Below are positions 33,091 through 42,715 of a stretch of 64,000 nt of DNA, piece by piece. Both the position numbers and the translations under genes were made by a program. Positions within the stretch are counted from its first letter, which is position 1, and the number at the start of each line of letters is the position of its first letter. A model generated the notes under the pieces. That model ran no database searches. It was not told the DNA's origin and saw only the letters and a program-made list of their open reading frames with translations. The DNA is from Bradyrhizobium sp. 170 (GTDB lineage Bacteria > Pseudomonadota > Alphaproteobacteria > Rhizobiales > Xanthobacteraceae), in NCBI RefSeq assembly GCF_023101085.1, contig NZ_CP064703.1, positions 1,674,001 to 1,738,000 of the forward strand, written 5' to 3'.

Positions 33091-33133
33091 CTTGCGGCAG
33101 TGCGCCCGCCGTCTCACTGCGGAGATAGGCGGA

Positions 33134-33391
33134 CTAGCTCGCTCTCGTTTCGACTCTTGGCAGCGAAGCGTGATATTCATCCACACTGTCGAGGTCGATC
33201 AGCGTCTTGCCGCCCATCTTGTACGCCCTGATCCTCTCGTGGGCGATCAGTTCATAAGCCTTGGTCTTTCCAAATTTGCCATAGCGGCAACCCTCCTTGA
33301 ACTCGACGAGCCGGCGCCGCTTGTTGCTATCATTGTCAAACATGGTTCCTGCACGAGTTTCGATGATCTCCGCCATAATCGGATCAAGCAA
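33134..33391 (-). CDS. Excisionase-type helix-turn-helix protein, block A
   Basis: 85 residues. The core KTKAYELIAHERIRAYKMGGKTLIDLDSVDEY is a winged HTH of the excisionase (Xis/AlpA-like) class, which directs excision of integrated elements. Two starts are possible: ATG 33391, or ATG 33343, which follows AGGA and begins at the conserved region. It is convergent with the integrase remnant. A frameshifted copy lies at 45147-45356. Confidence 0.65.
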   Translation of the reverse strand: MLDPIMAEIIETRAGTMFDNDSNKRRRLVEFKEGCRYGKFGKTKAYELIAHERIRAYKMGGKTLIDLDSVDEYHASLPRVETRAS

Positions 33392-33916
33392 CGCTGAGCG
33401 AGATGGGTATTTCCCTGGTGCCTGAGCTGGCTTGCCAGGAAGGTGCAGCTTTTACTGCTGACTTGTTTCCACGCCATCTGCGCATAGCCCAATTGCTCAG
33501 CTTGCGTTTAGCTACATCGCCTACGGCACCAAACAAAGGCTCCCTGATGTCGCCGCTAACTCCTGCGCGCCGTAGCGTACAAATCGGACGGATCGAAAGC
33601 GCTAATGAGACCTAGCACCACAAACTGTGGAACAGGAGGTCGGCGGTTCGAGCCCACCCAACTGTGCGAACGAAATCAATAACTTATCGTTCGATCTCCT
33701 CAAGCCAACGACCACTAGCTACCGAAGAGACGGCGACGGCAATTCGCAATAAGGTTCGAGTCCTGTTTGCGCACCTCTTCAACCTGATGAAAACTCGCTA
33801 GCCCGGGCTCGATCGGAGGCGGCGCGACGTGAACTCTGAAATTGAGAGAAGTTTCCGAGGAGGAGTGATCTCAATCCACTACGGATATATCCAAGGGCTG
33901 CTCGATGGGATCGAGT
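33392..33916. other. Spacer with a tRNA-like 3' segment
   Basis: No supported gene. At about 33608-33665 the plus strand contains CTGTGGA followed by GAGGTCGGCGGTTCGAGCCCACC, which looks like the anticodon loop, variable loop and T-arm of a tRNA. The anticodon stem does not pair, so it is a remnant at best. It may mark an attachment site next to the xis/int block. Confidence 0.35.
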
Positions 33917-34795
33917 TTAAACAGACCGCCTACTCTCTCGATCGCGATTCCTACTCCAGGCCGCCGGCGAAAGCGCCACGGTAGAAGAAGAGATGCGCCT
34001 CGCTGCGTAAGGTTTGCGATCTTTGCTGCCAACTGCTCGACGTTCAATGTCGGCGGCCTGCTGGCCAGAAAAGGAAGGCAACAGGCGGTTGCGATCGAGA
34101 CGCTTGCCTAACTCTCTCAAACTGGCATCACGGTGAACTACGCGAAACCAGCCATCGGCCGTGTTTCCGAAAGGCTCGATCATGGCAGCGCCCAAGGTGC
34201 GAATGGGGCGTCCATCGACATAGAGTTCGGCACGGAGCATGCCCTGATCCGATGCCATTTGGGCTAATAATGCGATCTGGCCGTTCCGAGCGGTGATCCC
34301 TTCTCCGGAAGGATCGATTTCCTCGATTGTGAGTATCCTGTGATCAGCAGGACCGTGTACTACGAGGTGTGTTCCCGATTGCATCCCTGAATGTCGTTTA
34401 GACGGCCGTCCCATGTCGCCTAACGTCAGGTGTGCCGTGACGGACCGAAGGTGAGGTTGCTCTTCCAACGCTTCGCGCGCGCGATCAAACGTGTCGTTGG
34501 CCGCGTAGAGGTACCGCGCACTATGAACCGTTTGCTGATGATTGAGGAATAGGACCGCCTCTTCATCAATATCGATCGGATTGCCAGACCTGAGGCCGTC
34601 TCGGTATCGGAACACTCGCTCCTTCTGATCTGCCTCGAGACCCGCCTGTTGAGCGAACTCATAGCGCTTCACAATTGTCGGGCAGTGCAAAGCAATCATA
34701 TTCTCTGGTGAGATCGGCAGGACGACTAGGTGTTTAGTCCCAGGCTTTGATGGTGCATTCTTATCGCACGATTCGAAGGATGCGCTATGGGACAA
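33917..34795 (-). CDS. Hypothetical protein, possibly a DUF4238 C-terminal fragment
   Basis: 292 codons. The first part (HLVVLPISPENMIALHCP, then DEEAVLFLNHQQTVHSARYLYA) weakly resembles the C-terminal region of DUF4238 proteins. The middle (LTIEEIDPSGEGITARNGQIALLAQMASDQG) is well-formed coding sequence, and the last 30 residues are basic and probably out of frame. The start overlaps the left end of the IS481 transposase gene on the other strand, so its N-terminus has likely been cut off by that insertion. Function unknown. Confidence 0.4.
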   Translation of the reverse strand: MSHSASFESCDKNAPSKPGTKHLVVLPISPENMIALHCPTIVKRYEFAQQAGLEADQKERVFRYRDGLRSGNPIDIDEEAVLFLNHQQTVHSARYLYAANDTFDRAREALEEQPHLRSVTAHLTLGDMGRPSKRHSGMQSGTHLVVHGPADHRILTIEEIDPSGEGITARNGQIALLAQMASDQGMLRAELYVDGRPIRTLGAAMIEPFGNTADGWFRVVHRDASLRELGKRLDRNRLLPSFSGQQAADIERRAVGSKDRKPYAARRISSSTVALSPAAWSRNRDRESRRSV

Positions 34796-35550
34796 GTTTT
34801 ACACGGCTGCGCCACCACGACGGAGGCAGTCCGTCGAGCAATACAAAATAGTCAAGAGAGCCTGAGGGCGCTCGCCAAGCGCTACGGGATCAACCAGAAG
34901 ACTGTCGCGAAGTGGAAGGAGCGCGAGACTGTCGCCGATATCCCGACAGGCCCCAGGGATGCCAAGTCGACAGTGCTTTCCATCGAGGAGGAGGCGATCA
35001 TCGTCGCTTTCCGGCGGCATACGCTATTGCCGCTCGACGATTGCCTCTATGCGCTCCAGCCGACCATCCCGCATCTGACGCGATCATCCCTGCATCGCTG
35101 TCTCCAGCGCCACGGCATCAGCCGATTGCCGGAGGTCGAAGGCAGCAAGCCTCCGAAGAAAAAGTTCAAGGCTTACCCGATCGGCTACTTCCACATCGAC
35201 ATTGCTGAGCTCCAGACCGCTGAAGGCAAGCTCTACCTCTACGTCGCCATCGATCGCACCAGCAAGTTCGCCTTCGTGCAACTGGTCAGGAAGACGGGAA
35301 GGACCTCCGCCTCGGCCTTCCTCGAAGCTCTGATCGCGGCTGTTCCCTACAAGACCCACACGGTTCTCACCGACAATGGGATCCAGTTCACTTTCCCGCC
35401 GCGCTACGCGGATGGCCCGACGGCACGATACGTGACACATATGTTCGATATGCGCTGCCAAGAGAATGGCATCGAACATCGGCTGACCAAGATCAAGCAT
35501 CCCTGGACCAATGGCCAGGTCGAGCGCATGAACCGCACGATCAAGGAAGC
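34787..35550 (+). mobile_element. IS481-family transposase, 3'-truncated
   Basis: From ATG 34787 the frame encodes an HTH (SLRALAKRYGINQKTVAKWKER) and a DDE integrase core (GYFHIDIAELQ, HTVLTDNGIQFT, NGQVERMNRTIKEA). The normal C-terminus (the YHYDSHDQLR block) is absent; after the glutamate motif the frame passes into unrelated sequence. Confidence 0.85.
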
Positions 35551-36631
35551 GGCGAAGGGACTGGACGCAGCGCTGCGCGCCACCCATGCCAGGCGCATTC
35601 ACCTTGCTCCGCTCGATCTTGCCGCCGAACTGCCGCCGCTCGCATTCGGTCCGGCCAGGGTGTGCCGGATGAGCGCGGACAAGCTGCGCGGCGTAGCCGA
35701 TTCGCTCCGGCTGAGGCGGCTTTATCCGCGTCAGGACTTCGATGCCGAGCGCTTTTCCGAATTCCACTGGCTGATCGTCGAGGAGACCGTGGTGCTCGAG
35801 CAGGAGCCGGAGGAGCGCGCGGTCCCGGTCCTGTTCATGGACCTGAGCCAGGACCTGGGGCGGATCGAACCGCATAAGGGGCGGTTCCCGACTGCCTTCG
35901 AGGAAGCGCTGTTCTTCCTCCTGCTGGCCCCCTGGGAGAGCTGGTCGACCATGCAGGAAGTCGATTGGCGCGGCTTCCGTGTGCCATGGGTCTACACGAT
36001 CGACAGTGACATCTTCGTTCGTCCCCGTTCGCCGCTGTCCCCCGACACGCTGAGTTGGGAGGACCGGGTCTACGATGATGGCTATGGCGGGAAATACGAG
36101 GAAGAGCGTCCGGTCGAGCTGCACTTGGAGGAGGAGGCGAAGACCGAACTGACAGTGTGGGACCAGAGCCGGTGGGCGACCGTCGAGCAGGCGAAGGGAT
36201 CGGTTTTGTTCGAGACGCCGATCGCCCACTTCCTCGTCCGCGCGTTCCTGGCCGAGGGCGTGGACGAATTCCTTGCGCACATCACGACGATCGAAGCAGC
36301 GCTCGGCTTGCGCGCGGACTATCAGAAGAACTTTCGCATCGCGCCTGACCGCCACAAAGGGATGCGCGCCACAAATAGAATGCGGGGACGGGTGGCCGGC
36401 CTGCTGGGCGATCGACGCTCCGCCGACCAATATGAGCAACTCTTCAACATGCGGAGCGCATTCCTGCACGGGCGCGCCATGACGGCCATTTCAACGAAAG
36501 AGCGGGTGATGGCGCGGTCATTGGCCCGAGAGGTCGTCGAGGCGCTGATCCTTGCGACGCTCGCGGGACCGATCGGCTCGCGGGAGGACTTCCTCGACGG
36601 TCTGCTCGATAAGGGCGCGCCCCTGATCTAG
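34787..36631 (+). CDS. Chimeric reading frame: IS481 transposase fused to a HEPN (ApeA-like) domain protein
   Basis: One uninterrupted frame of 614 codons. Residues 1-255 or so are an IS481 transposase cut after its DDE glutamate. Residues from about 256 onward are a different protein. It contains VLFMDLSQDLGR, FEEALFFLLLAPWESW and, near the C-terminus, NMRSAFLHGRAM, which carries the Rx4H signature of HEPN ribonucleases. It resembles ApeA-like HEPN proteins linked to phage defence. The HEPN part has probably lost its own N-terminus to the transposon. It is next to an AbiEi antitoxin gene, suggesting a former defence island. Whether the fusion is expressed is unknown. Confidence 0.65.
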   Translation: MGQVLHGCATTTEAVRRAIQNSQESLRALAKRYGINQKTVAKWKERETVADIPTGPRDAKSTVLSIEEEAIIVAFRRHTLLPLDDCLYALQPTIPHLTRSSLHRCLQRHGISRLPEVEGSKPPKKKFKAYPIGYFHIDIAELQTAEGKLYLYVAIDRTSKFAFVQLVRKTGRTSASAFLEALIAAVPYKTHTVLTDNGIQFTFPPRYADGPTARYVTHMFDMRCQENGIEHRLTKIKHPWTNGQVERMNRTIKEAAKGLDAALRATHARRIHLAPLDLAAELPPLAFGPARVCRMSADKLRGVADSLRLRRLYPRQDFDAERFSEFHWLIVEETVVLEQEPEERAVPVLFMDLSQDLGRIEPHKGRFPTAFEEALFFLLLAPWESWSTMQEVDWRGFRVPWVYTIDSDIFVRPRSPLSPDTLSWEDRVYDDGYGGKYEEERPVELHLEEEAKTELTVWDQSRWATVEQAKGSVLFETPIAHFLVRAFLAEGVDEFLAHITTIEAALGLRADYQKNFRIAPDRHKGMRATNRMRGRVAGLLGDRRSADQYEQLFNMRSAFLHGRAMTAISTKERVMARSLAREVVEALILATLAGPIGSREDFLDGLLDKGAPLI

Positions 36632-36672
36632 CAGCAACGGACGCGTCCGAGGGGATACCTCGGGCTTGAAAA

Positions 36673-36702
36673 CTGTCAGAAAACCGCGTATATTTCTGAC
36701 AG
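36673..36702. promoter_or_regulatory. Perfect inverted repeat, likely AbiEi operator
   Basis: CTGTCAGAAA, ten bases, then TTTCTGACAG: a perfect 10-base inverted repeat ending just before the AbiEi start codon. AbiEi antitoxins have an N-terminal winged HTH and repress their own operon by binding inverted repeats, so this is a good operator candidate. Confidence 0.65.
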
Positions 36703-36712
36703 GAGAATGGCC

Positions 36713-37306
36713 ATGCAACGGTTAACCGAACAGATTCTTGCGCATGCCGAAGGACTGCCGGAAGGCACGCCCTTGGCGGCTAAGGGCTTGCTTCACCTCG
36801 GTAATCGCGCCGCGGTGGATCAGGTCTTGTCGCGGCTGACCGAGCGGGGCCACCTGATCCGGGCCGGTCGGGGCATTTATCTCCGTCCCATCACGAGCCG
36901 GTTCGGTACGAGGGCTCCATCAGTCCAGCAGGCGGTCGAGGCGCTCGCCAACCAGCGCGGCGAAGTCATCGTCCCGAGCGGGGCGGCGGCGGCCAACACC
37001 CTTGGCCTGACGACCCAGGTGCCGGTTCGGTCGGTCTATCTGACCTCCGGCCGCAGCCGAACGATGAATCTCGGCAAGCAGGTTGTTGAACTTCGTCATG
37101 CTCCGCGCTGGCAACTCGCTCTGGCTCATAAGCCGGCTGGCGAGGCAGTGCGGGCGCTGGCCTGGCTCGGGCCGGAGAAGGCAGAAGCCGCATTGAAAAT
37201 GCTGAAGCGGAAGCTCCCGCCGTCCACCTTCAGCGAACTGGTCGCGGCAGCGCCGCAGCTTCCGACCTGGCTGGCGCGCAGTGTGGGAAAGGCTGCGCAT
37301 GGCTGA
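36713..37306 (+). CDS. AbiEi-family antitoxin (DUF6088), type IV toxin-antitoxin
   Basis: 197 residues. The N-terminal winged HTH (LHLGNRAAVDQVLSRLTERGHLIRAGRGIYLRP) is followed by the AbiEi C-terminal region (VIVPSGAAAANTLGL, then VYLTSGRSRTMNLG). It would neutralise an AbiEii nucleotidyltransferase toxin and autoregulate. ATG 36713 is chosen because AGGAG at 36701-36705 is seven bases upstream; ATG 36707 is too close. The cognate toxin gene overlaps its stop but is truncated after about 29 codons, leaving the antitoxin an orphan. Confidence 0.8.
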   Translation: MQRLTEQILAHAEGLPEGTPLAAKGLLHLGNRAAVDQVLSRLTERGHLIRAGRGIYLRPITSRFGTRAPSVQQAVEALANQRGEVIVPSGAAAANTLGLTTQVPVRSVYLTSGRSRTMNLGKQVVELRHAPRWQLALAHKPAGEAVRALAWLGPEKAEAALKMLKRKLPPSTFSELVAAAPQLPTWLARSVGKAAHG

Positions 37307-37409
37307 CGCCTTTCTCCACCTTCCGGTCGCCGACCGCCGCGAGGCGCTAAGCGTCGCGGCCGATCAGTCGGGACGACCGGCGCACCTTTCCGCACACGAT
37401 CGGCTCTGA
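37299..37409 (+). pseudogene. AbiEii toxin, truncated 5' fragment
   Basis: ATG 37299 overlaps the AbiEi stop, as in intact abiE operons. The frame reads MADAFLHLPVADRREALSVA then ADQSGRPAHL, a good match to the first 30 residues of AbiEii-type nucleotidyltransferases. It then breaks into unrelated sequence at about 37386 and stops at 37407-37409. The catalytic nucleotidyltransferase motifs are gone. Confidence 0.65.
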
Positions 37410-37680
37410 CCTCGCGGTTGTCGACACCCCTCGATATCCAATAGTAATAGCTTCCGGCCTTGCCGAAATTGGTCTGCATAAACTCGAGCGACCGGTTACG
37501 CATGTCGAGGCCGGTGTGGAGACCGAGGGAGTTCATCTTGGCGCTGGTCGCCGGCCCGATGCCGTGAAACTTGCCAACCGGCAAATTTTCGACGAACGCC
37601 GGGCCCATTTCCGGCGTGATGACGTACTGGCCGTTCGGCTTGCGGTAGTCGGAGGCGAGCTTCGCCAGAAACTTTCTGTA
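37388..37680 (-). pseudogene. dinB: DNA polymerase IV (DinB), internal fragment
   Basis: On the minus strand KFLAKLASDYRKPNGQYVIT, then FVENLPVGKFHGIGPATSAK and YYYWISRGVDNREVRADRVRK form the palm-to-HhH region of a Y-family polymerase. Both ends are abrupt: AbiEii on one side, traG on the other. No start, stop or catalytic N-terminus remains. Confidence 0.8.
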
Positions 37681-37718
37681 GAGATGCCGGCCGAAGCGTT
37701 GAGGTCGGTTACTTCCTT

Positions 37719-38401
37719 GACAGACCACAGCCCGTTTCACTCTATCTCGTCGTGCCGCCATCCGACGTCGTCCGCACAAAACCCCTGATGCGGCTCATCC
37801 TCAACCAGATCGGGCGGCGCCTGAACGAGAGCCTGGATCCCGACCGGCGCCGTCAAAAGCTCCTCCTGATGCTCGACGAGTTTGCAGCCCTTGGCCGCCT
37901 CGATTTTTTCGAGAGCCAGCTGATGGTGAGCCGCCAAGAGACGTCCCGTCCGCTACTGACGCCTGGCGAAATCATGCAGCTCTCATCGAAAGAGGCGATT
38001 GTGATGGTGTCGGGCCTTCACCCGCTGCGTGCCACCAAGGTTCGTTACTATGAGGACCCGCACTTCAGAAGCGAATCTTCAAGCCCGCTAGAACAGGAAC
38101 AATTCTCTTGTCCTCGCGCCCGGATGAGGACTGGTCGGGGCACCCAACCCCTGCGCCCTCGATCGAACTGCTTGCGCCTAGGCAGCGAAAGCGTGGCGAT
38201 CCGAATGGGGGGCTGCGGCGCGAGCCAGAATTGCCGCAGCACGAGGAGATCGAAATCAAGGCACCGCTCGCGGAATATGAGTTCGATGCTGGTCCCGATG
38301 AGCCCGACGCAGATGCGGTCCAGGCACAAGCGCTAAGCCGCGCAATGCAGGGATTAGCGCGCGCGACCAGCCTCGACCCTGACGATGGCATGGACCTCTG
38401 A
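37719..38401 (+). pseudogene. traG: Conjugal transfer coupling protein TraG, C-terminal fragment with deletion and frameshift
   Basis: Reads DRPQPVSLYLVVPPSDVVRTK, the Walker B region LLLMLDEFAALGRLDF, then jumps to LMVSRQETSRPLLTPGEIMQL, so the motif stretch between them is deleted. After VRYYEDP a frame change near 38055 leads to the usual acidic C-terminus ending DPDDGMDL, TGA 38399-38401. The gene is dead. TraG/VirD4 would couple relaxosomes to a type IV secretion channel, so this is a relic of a mobile element. Confidence 0.8.
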
Positions 38402-38414
38402 GTGGGACAAATCG

Positions 38415-38834
38415 GTGAAAAAGATTCAGCTCAGTGTCTATCTTGATCCGCAGACATTCAGAACCCTTGATGTCTTCGCGGAGCGTCGTGGCCAGCCCAA
38501 GTCGCTGGTCGCAGAGGCCGCGATCGCGTCATTTCTTTCGCCTGACGATTCCGACCGACGCGAGGCGGCTATTGCCAAGCGGCTGGATCGGATCGCACGG
38601 CTGCTCGAGCGTCTCGAACGCAATGACAGCATCACGCTCGAGACGCTCGCCCTGTTCATTCGCTTCTGGTTAACATCGGTGCCGGCATTACCAGAACAAT
38701 CCAGTCCAGCCGCTCGCGCCAAAGGCGCCGAACGTTATGATCGATTCGTTGAAGCGCTTGGCCGAAGGCTTTCCAGCGGATCAAGCGTTCTGAAAGAGGT
38801 GAGCTTCGATTCGAACGCCGCAATTCCAGAGTAA
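38415..38834 (+). CDS. Ribbon-helix-helix (CopG-type) protein of a conjugation cluster
   Basis: 139 residues from GTG 38415. The N-terminus VKKIQLSVYLDPQTFRTLDVFA then LVAEAAIASFLSPD is an RHH DNA-binding domain; a helical C-terminus follows (LDRIARLLERLERNDSITLETLALFIRFWL). This family usually lies between traG and trbB in Rhizobiales conjugation clusters, exactly its place here, but no trb genes follow. An ATG at 38385 overlapping traG is an alternative start. Confidence 0.75.
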   Translation: MKKIQLSVYLDPQTFRTLDVFAERRGQPKSLVAEAAIASFLSPDDSDRREAAIAKRLDRIARLLERLERNDSITLETLALFIRFWLTSVPALPEQSSPAARAKGAERYDRFVEALGRRLSSGSSVLKEVSFDSNAAIPE

Positions 38835-39442
38835 TTCAACAACCGCCGGAGCGGGCGGACGATGCAGGACTACAAGGGAAATTTGCGAGGGTGCTCGCGC
38901 CGAGTACATTTCGGCCGCAAACAACGATAGGGCCAAATCGAACGGAGCGAGCTCGTTAGATCGGGACCGACGGCAGATATCTGAGGGGTAGCAGGCCGCA
39001 TGACATGAATGCTGAAATCTGAAGCGAGTTGAGACGAGGTCCGGCCTCCATCCGAGCTGCCGCTCAATGGAGTAACGCTGCTTGCTTGAGCAAGCGGAAG
39101 CCTCTCCAGAGTTCTGGAAGGTCTTCTCAATGGTTGCCCTACCAGTTTTTGCGAGTTGCATCGCAGGTCCTCTGTGTTAGCAATCCACGTTGTACGGTCT
39201 TACTGTGCGAACATCCTGTCGAAAAATGCGAGAACGTGCACTGCCCTTCAGCAAACTGATGCGACGTTATCCGTTTACGTCAGATTGCAATCAGGCAACG
39301 CCTGAGAGACGGCGGACGCACACGGCCCTGAGTCCAACAGGCCCTGCCGATGTGCTCGAAGAGCCCTCGGTGAGAGTCATCCGTCGTCCTCTACACCAGT
39401 TCCAGTGCAACGCTCGACACTCACAATGAGCAGAAGAAGAGA
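38835..39442. other. Spacer upstream of nitrilase gene
   Basis: About 600 bases. A minus-strand frame across 38781-39161 (EKTFQNSGEASACSSKQRYSIERQLGW) has the look of a transposase fragment that I cannot place. No promoter motif is recognised. Confidence 0.3.
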
Positions 39443-40444
39443 ATGAGAAACATCGTCAAGGCAGCCGCCGTACAGATCAGCCCCGTATTGTACAGCCGAG
39501 AGGGGACAGTCGAGAAGATCACCAAAAAGATTCGCGAATTAGGCAAGAAGGGGGTGCGTTTCGCCACGTTTCCCGAGACCATCATTCCCTACTACCCGTA
39601 TTTCTCGTTCGTGCAGCCGCCCTTCACGCTTGCCAAGGAGCATCAAAGGCTGCTTGAGCAATCCCTTATGGTTCCCTCTGCGGAGACGCATGCGATCGGC
39701 GATGCAGCCAAGGACGCCCAAATGGTCGTTTCCGTCGGCGCCAACGAGCGGGATGGAGGATCGATCTACAACACTCAGCTCCTGTTCGATGCGGACGGCA
39801 CGCTGATCCAGCGTCGCCGCAAGATCACCCCTACCTATCATGAGCGGATGGTCTGGGGCCAAGGCGACGGTGCCGGCCTTCGCGCCGTAGACAGCGCCGT
39901 TGGCCGTATCGGCCAGCTTGCGTGCTGGGAACATTATCTCCCGCTGGCCAGATACGCCTTGATTGCCGATGGCGAGCAGATCCACTCCGCGATGTACCCC
40001 GGCTCGATCTTCGGCCCCCTTTTCTCCCAGCAAACGGAAGTGAGCACCCGACAGCATGCCCTTGAATCGGCCTGCTTCGTCGTCAGCGCAACCGCATGGC
40101 TCAACGCCGACCAACAAGCCCAAATTGCCAACGACACGGGCGCTGCTATCGCTCCGATTTCGGGCGGTTGCTTCACGGCTATCGTTGCCCCCGATGGTCA
40201 ATTGATAGGCGAACCCCTGAAGGAAGGTGAAGGAGAGGTTATTGCCGATCTCGACTTCATCGAAATCGACGGGCGCAAGAGAGTGATGGATGCAAGCGGT
40301 CACTACAGTCGCCCTGAACTGATCAGCCTCCTGATCGACCGGACACCTTCTTCGCACGTCCATGAACGGATTGTTCCTCCCAGGAGCGTGGCGACTACCG
40401 GCCTTCACCGCGAGGACCGTGCTGCGGGTCCGCTTGAGAGTTAA
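39443..40444 (+). CDS. Nitrilase (carbon-nitrogen hydrolase superfamily)
   Basis: 333 residues. The catalytic triad is visible: Glu in [13 protein letters not shown], Lys in [12 protein letters not shown], Cys in [18 protein letters not shown]. The CWEH-type cysteine box and length fit true nitrilases that turn nitriles directly into carboxylic acids. ATG 39443 follows AAGAGAA. Plant-associated bacteria use such enzymes on indole-3-acetonitrile to make auxin, or on cyanogenic nitriles; the sequence alone does not decide the substrate. It stands alone, inside the mosaic bounded by the two integrase/excisionase blocks. Confidence 0.88.
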   Translation: MRNIVKAAAVQISPVLYSREGTVEKITKKIRELGKKGVRFATFPETIIPYYPYFSFVQPPFTLAKEHQRLLEQSLMVPSAETHAIGDAAKDAQMVVSVGANERDGGSIYNTQLLFDADGTLIQRRRKITPTYHERMVWGQGDGAGLRAVDSAVGRIGQLACWEHYLPLARYALIADGEQIHSAMYPGSIFGPLFSQQTEVSTRQHALESACFVVSATAWLNADQQAQIANDTGAAIAPISGGCFTAIVAPDGQLIGEPLKEGEGEVIADLDFIEIDGRKRVMDASGHYSRPELISLLIDRTPSSHVHERIVPPRSVATTGLHREDRAAGPLES

Positions 40445-41224
40445 TGGTCCTCCCCGCCCGGGCCGGAGACTGGCGCATCCCGGCTTCGACCCGAACGGCC
40501 GGAGATACAGGTAATCGTCCGAGATTCACATGCGCAAAGAGAAAGAGCTAGTTTGCAGCAGGGCCATGCGGGCCGCTCGCATGATCCGGACCGATTCTCT
40601 ATTGGAGAAATGCCCAGCTGCGGAGCCTCGCCAATGGCCTTCAACCTACAGCGCACCGCGTCACTGCAGCGGCAAGTTCGCTTCAGGTGTTCGAACTGTT
40701 GCGCTGACCGCCGCATCGCCCATCCTTGCAGCGCCCCGCCTCGAGATCTGGATGTTGCCTCGATGAGGATACGCTCATATCGGGAGGCCACATCGTCAGC
40801 TCGAGACGGCTCGTCACGGCAGGTCTTTCCGAGTGGCGCCCAACGGCGGGGAGATCAGGTCCAGGCGATCCTCGCCGGGGAAGCTGGCGACTGAAGGTGA
40901 ACGCGCACTCAAGCTACGGTGATCTCCATGCAAGGGCATCCAGCATCCTGCGCAACACGAGCTCCGATTCGGGTTAGGAATTCCACGGAGGACGATAAAA
41001 CCAGATTACTCGCCGAGAAGGTGCCCACGCTTGCGCTCAACGATCCGGACCCAGCCGCGCGGCTTGAGCACTGGGCCAAAGAATACGCAAAACTGTCCTC
41101 GGCCCAGCCTCCAGACGCGATGAAGATTCATAACTGCCGCCGCACGGTGCTCCGGGAGGCGCCCGCACGCTCTCAGTAAACAACCGCAGTTTCAGGGCGC
41201 AGTATCCAGGCCTATGCTGGCCGG
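40445..41224. other. Spacer, possible decayed small gene
   Basis: An open frame ending at 41179 contains DDKTRLLAEKVPTLALNDPDP and ARLEHWAKEYAKLS, which has protein-like composition, but no start with a ribosome-binding site is visible. Nothing else recognised. Confidence 0.3.
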
Positions 41225-41413
41225 ATGGAGCAATCAGTACTTTTCAGGTGCCCGCGCACGGGCATGAACGTGCAGCACCTGCTGACAGGACTGGAGCAGA
41301 TCGGTCCCGACACTCATCTGCCGGTCGTTTGTCCGGCATGCTCCTCGGTCCATTTCGTGAATGCCTCCACCGGCAAGCTGCTCGGCGACCGCAGTGCTTC
41401 CGAAGTGCGGTGA
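41225..41413 (+). CDS. Small zinc-ribbon-like conserved hypothetical protein
   Basis: 62 residues. CPRTGMNVQHLL and VCPACSSVHFVNASTGKLLG form a short CPxxG...CPAC arrangement typical of small Bradyrhizobium proteins of unknown function. It may bind zinc. No operon partner. Confidence 0.5.
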   Translation: MEQSVLFRCPRTGMNVQHLLTGLEQIGPDTHLPVVCPACSSVHFVNASTGKLLGDRSASEVR

Positions 41414-41574
41414 GGGCGGTCGACGGGTGACATCCGGCATGCTCACTCCGGTTTGAGTGCGCATCCTTTCCCGGTGTAGTTCGTGAATCGTACCTAGAAA
41501 ATCCAGCGCGTTGGAGGTGTGATGCTTGCTGCCGCTGCAGGCGTCGCAGTCGACCTCGCTGCCGGCGCTCTTCG

Positions 41575-41790
41575 TCAAGCCTCGCCAGCATCGGAGATGG
41601 CGCTCACGGCTGGCACGGTGCGGGGCAGCGGCAGCGTGCGTTGAACATTGCGGCTGGCCGGCGAAGGCTTGCCGAGCTTGGCATCGTATTTCTCGGCCAG
41701 CACCAGAAGCCGCTTTCGCGTGAACGGGTCGGCCTTATCGGCCAGATCGCGGGCCCGCTGTGCAAAGGTCCTGTCGAACTCGACATCCAT
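41575..41790 (-). CDS. Small helical conserved hypothetical protein
   Basis: 71 residues starting MDVEFDRTFAQRARDLADKADPFTRKRL. The AxxxRxLADKADPFTxxRLLxLAExY pattern is common in short Rhizobiales proteins of unknown function. The frame is open further upstream, but that extension lacks coding character. Confidence 0.45.
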   Translation of the reverse strand: MDVEFDRTFAQRARDLADKADPFTRKRLLVLAEKYDAKLGKPSPASRNVQRTLPLPRTVPAVSAISDAGEA

Positions 41791-42715
41791 GATGTGCCCC
41801 CACTCAACGCTACCAGGATTGCACTTAAGTACATCGACGGCTCCGACGTCAAGGCGGGCGAGCAGGGTGGGCCTTTCGCGGAATGTTCTGGGACGAGCCT
41901 GTAGCAGCCGATCTGGCGCAAGTAAGCTCGCCGTCGGCAGGGGCAATTCACATGGCAGTCCTCCATCGGATCCGGAAGCGATGCCCGGAGTGCGGGGGGA
42001 CCGATGAATCTCCTGGATCGCGAGGACGGGCACAACGAGCGCTACGTCTGCAGCCATAGCAAGGGGGACCCGCTGCGCGATCCAGCCGCCTGCCAGTGCG
42101 GCCGACAGTTCCCCTGAGGCCTCTCGACAAGTGAGTGGTCGCACCGGGGCCAGCAGATACGTTTCAAGGGCCGTGAGCCGGGCTCGACGCGCGGCACGCG
42201 AACGGTTGTTAATCCTATCGCACGCTGGTGATGCATGCCGGAAATCGGTGAGGCGCAGGTGTATTCGGTCGCGCGCGCATGAGCTGGTGCGCTTCTTATG
42301 AGGCGCATCACCCCCACAGGAATAACGCCGGTGCGTCCGCAGGGGTCGTTCGCGACGTCGCGGCGCGAGGGCGCCATCTAGATTGCGCCTGCGCCTCTTT
42401 TCAGGATCGGTAACTTTGTCGATTTCAAGTAAGGGTGCACGCACCGTCCGCGAAATCGCTCGTCTGTCGGCGACCTGACTGTCTAGAGGGACAAGAGGCT
42501 ACGAGACGTCTGGCGCTGGTCTTTAGGAGTCCGCCGTTTCTTTCTTTCGGTACGCCAGACTACGACCAGAATGTCCCCGCGGTTGAAGCGGCATGCGGTC
42601 TCGGCCCTTTTGTCGTGCGTCATCGCAGGGCGATTCATCCGTTTCGACCGAACATCCAGACCACGCGCGTGCAAGCGCGGGCGGTGTGCAGACGCAGAGA
42701 GAAGGAAGCTGGAGT
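41791..42715. other. Gene-poor spacer
   Basis: About 0.9 kb. Long frames on both strands are artefacts of base composition; no start site, family or repeat is supported. Confidence 0.35.

Noticed and set aside
33608..33665. Possible tRNA-His-like gene
   Set aside because: The T-arm and a GTG anticodon-like loop are recognisable, but the anticodon stem does not pair and no 5' half can be found. Kept only as a possible attachment remnant.
35084..36469. 461-codon minus-strand frame opposite the IS481-HEPN chimera
   Set aside because: It mirrors a well-formed plus-strand coding sequence with recognisable domains; the minus-strand product has no motifs.
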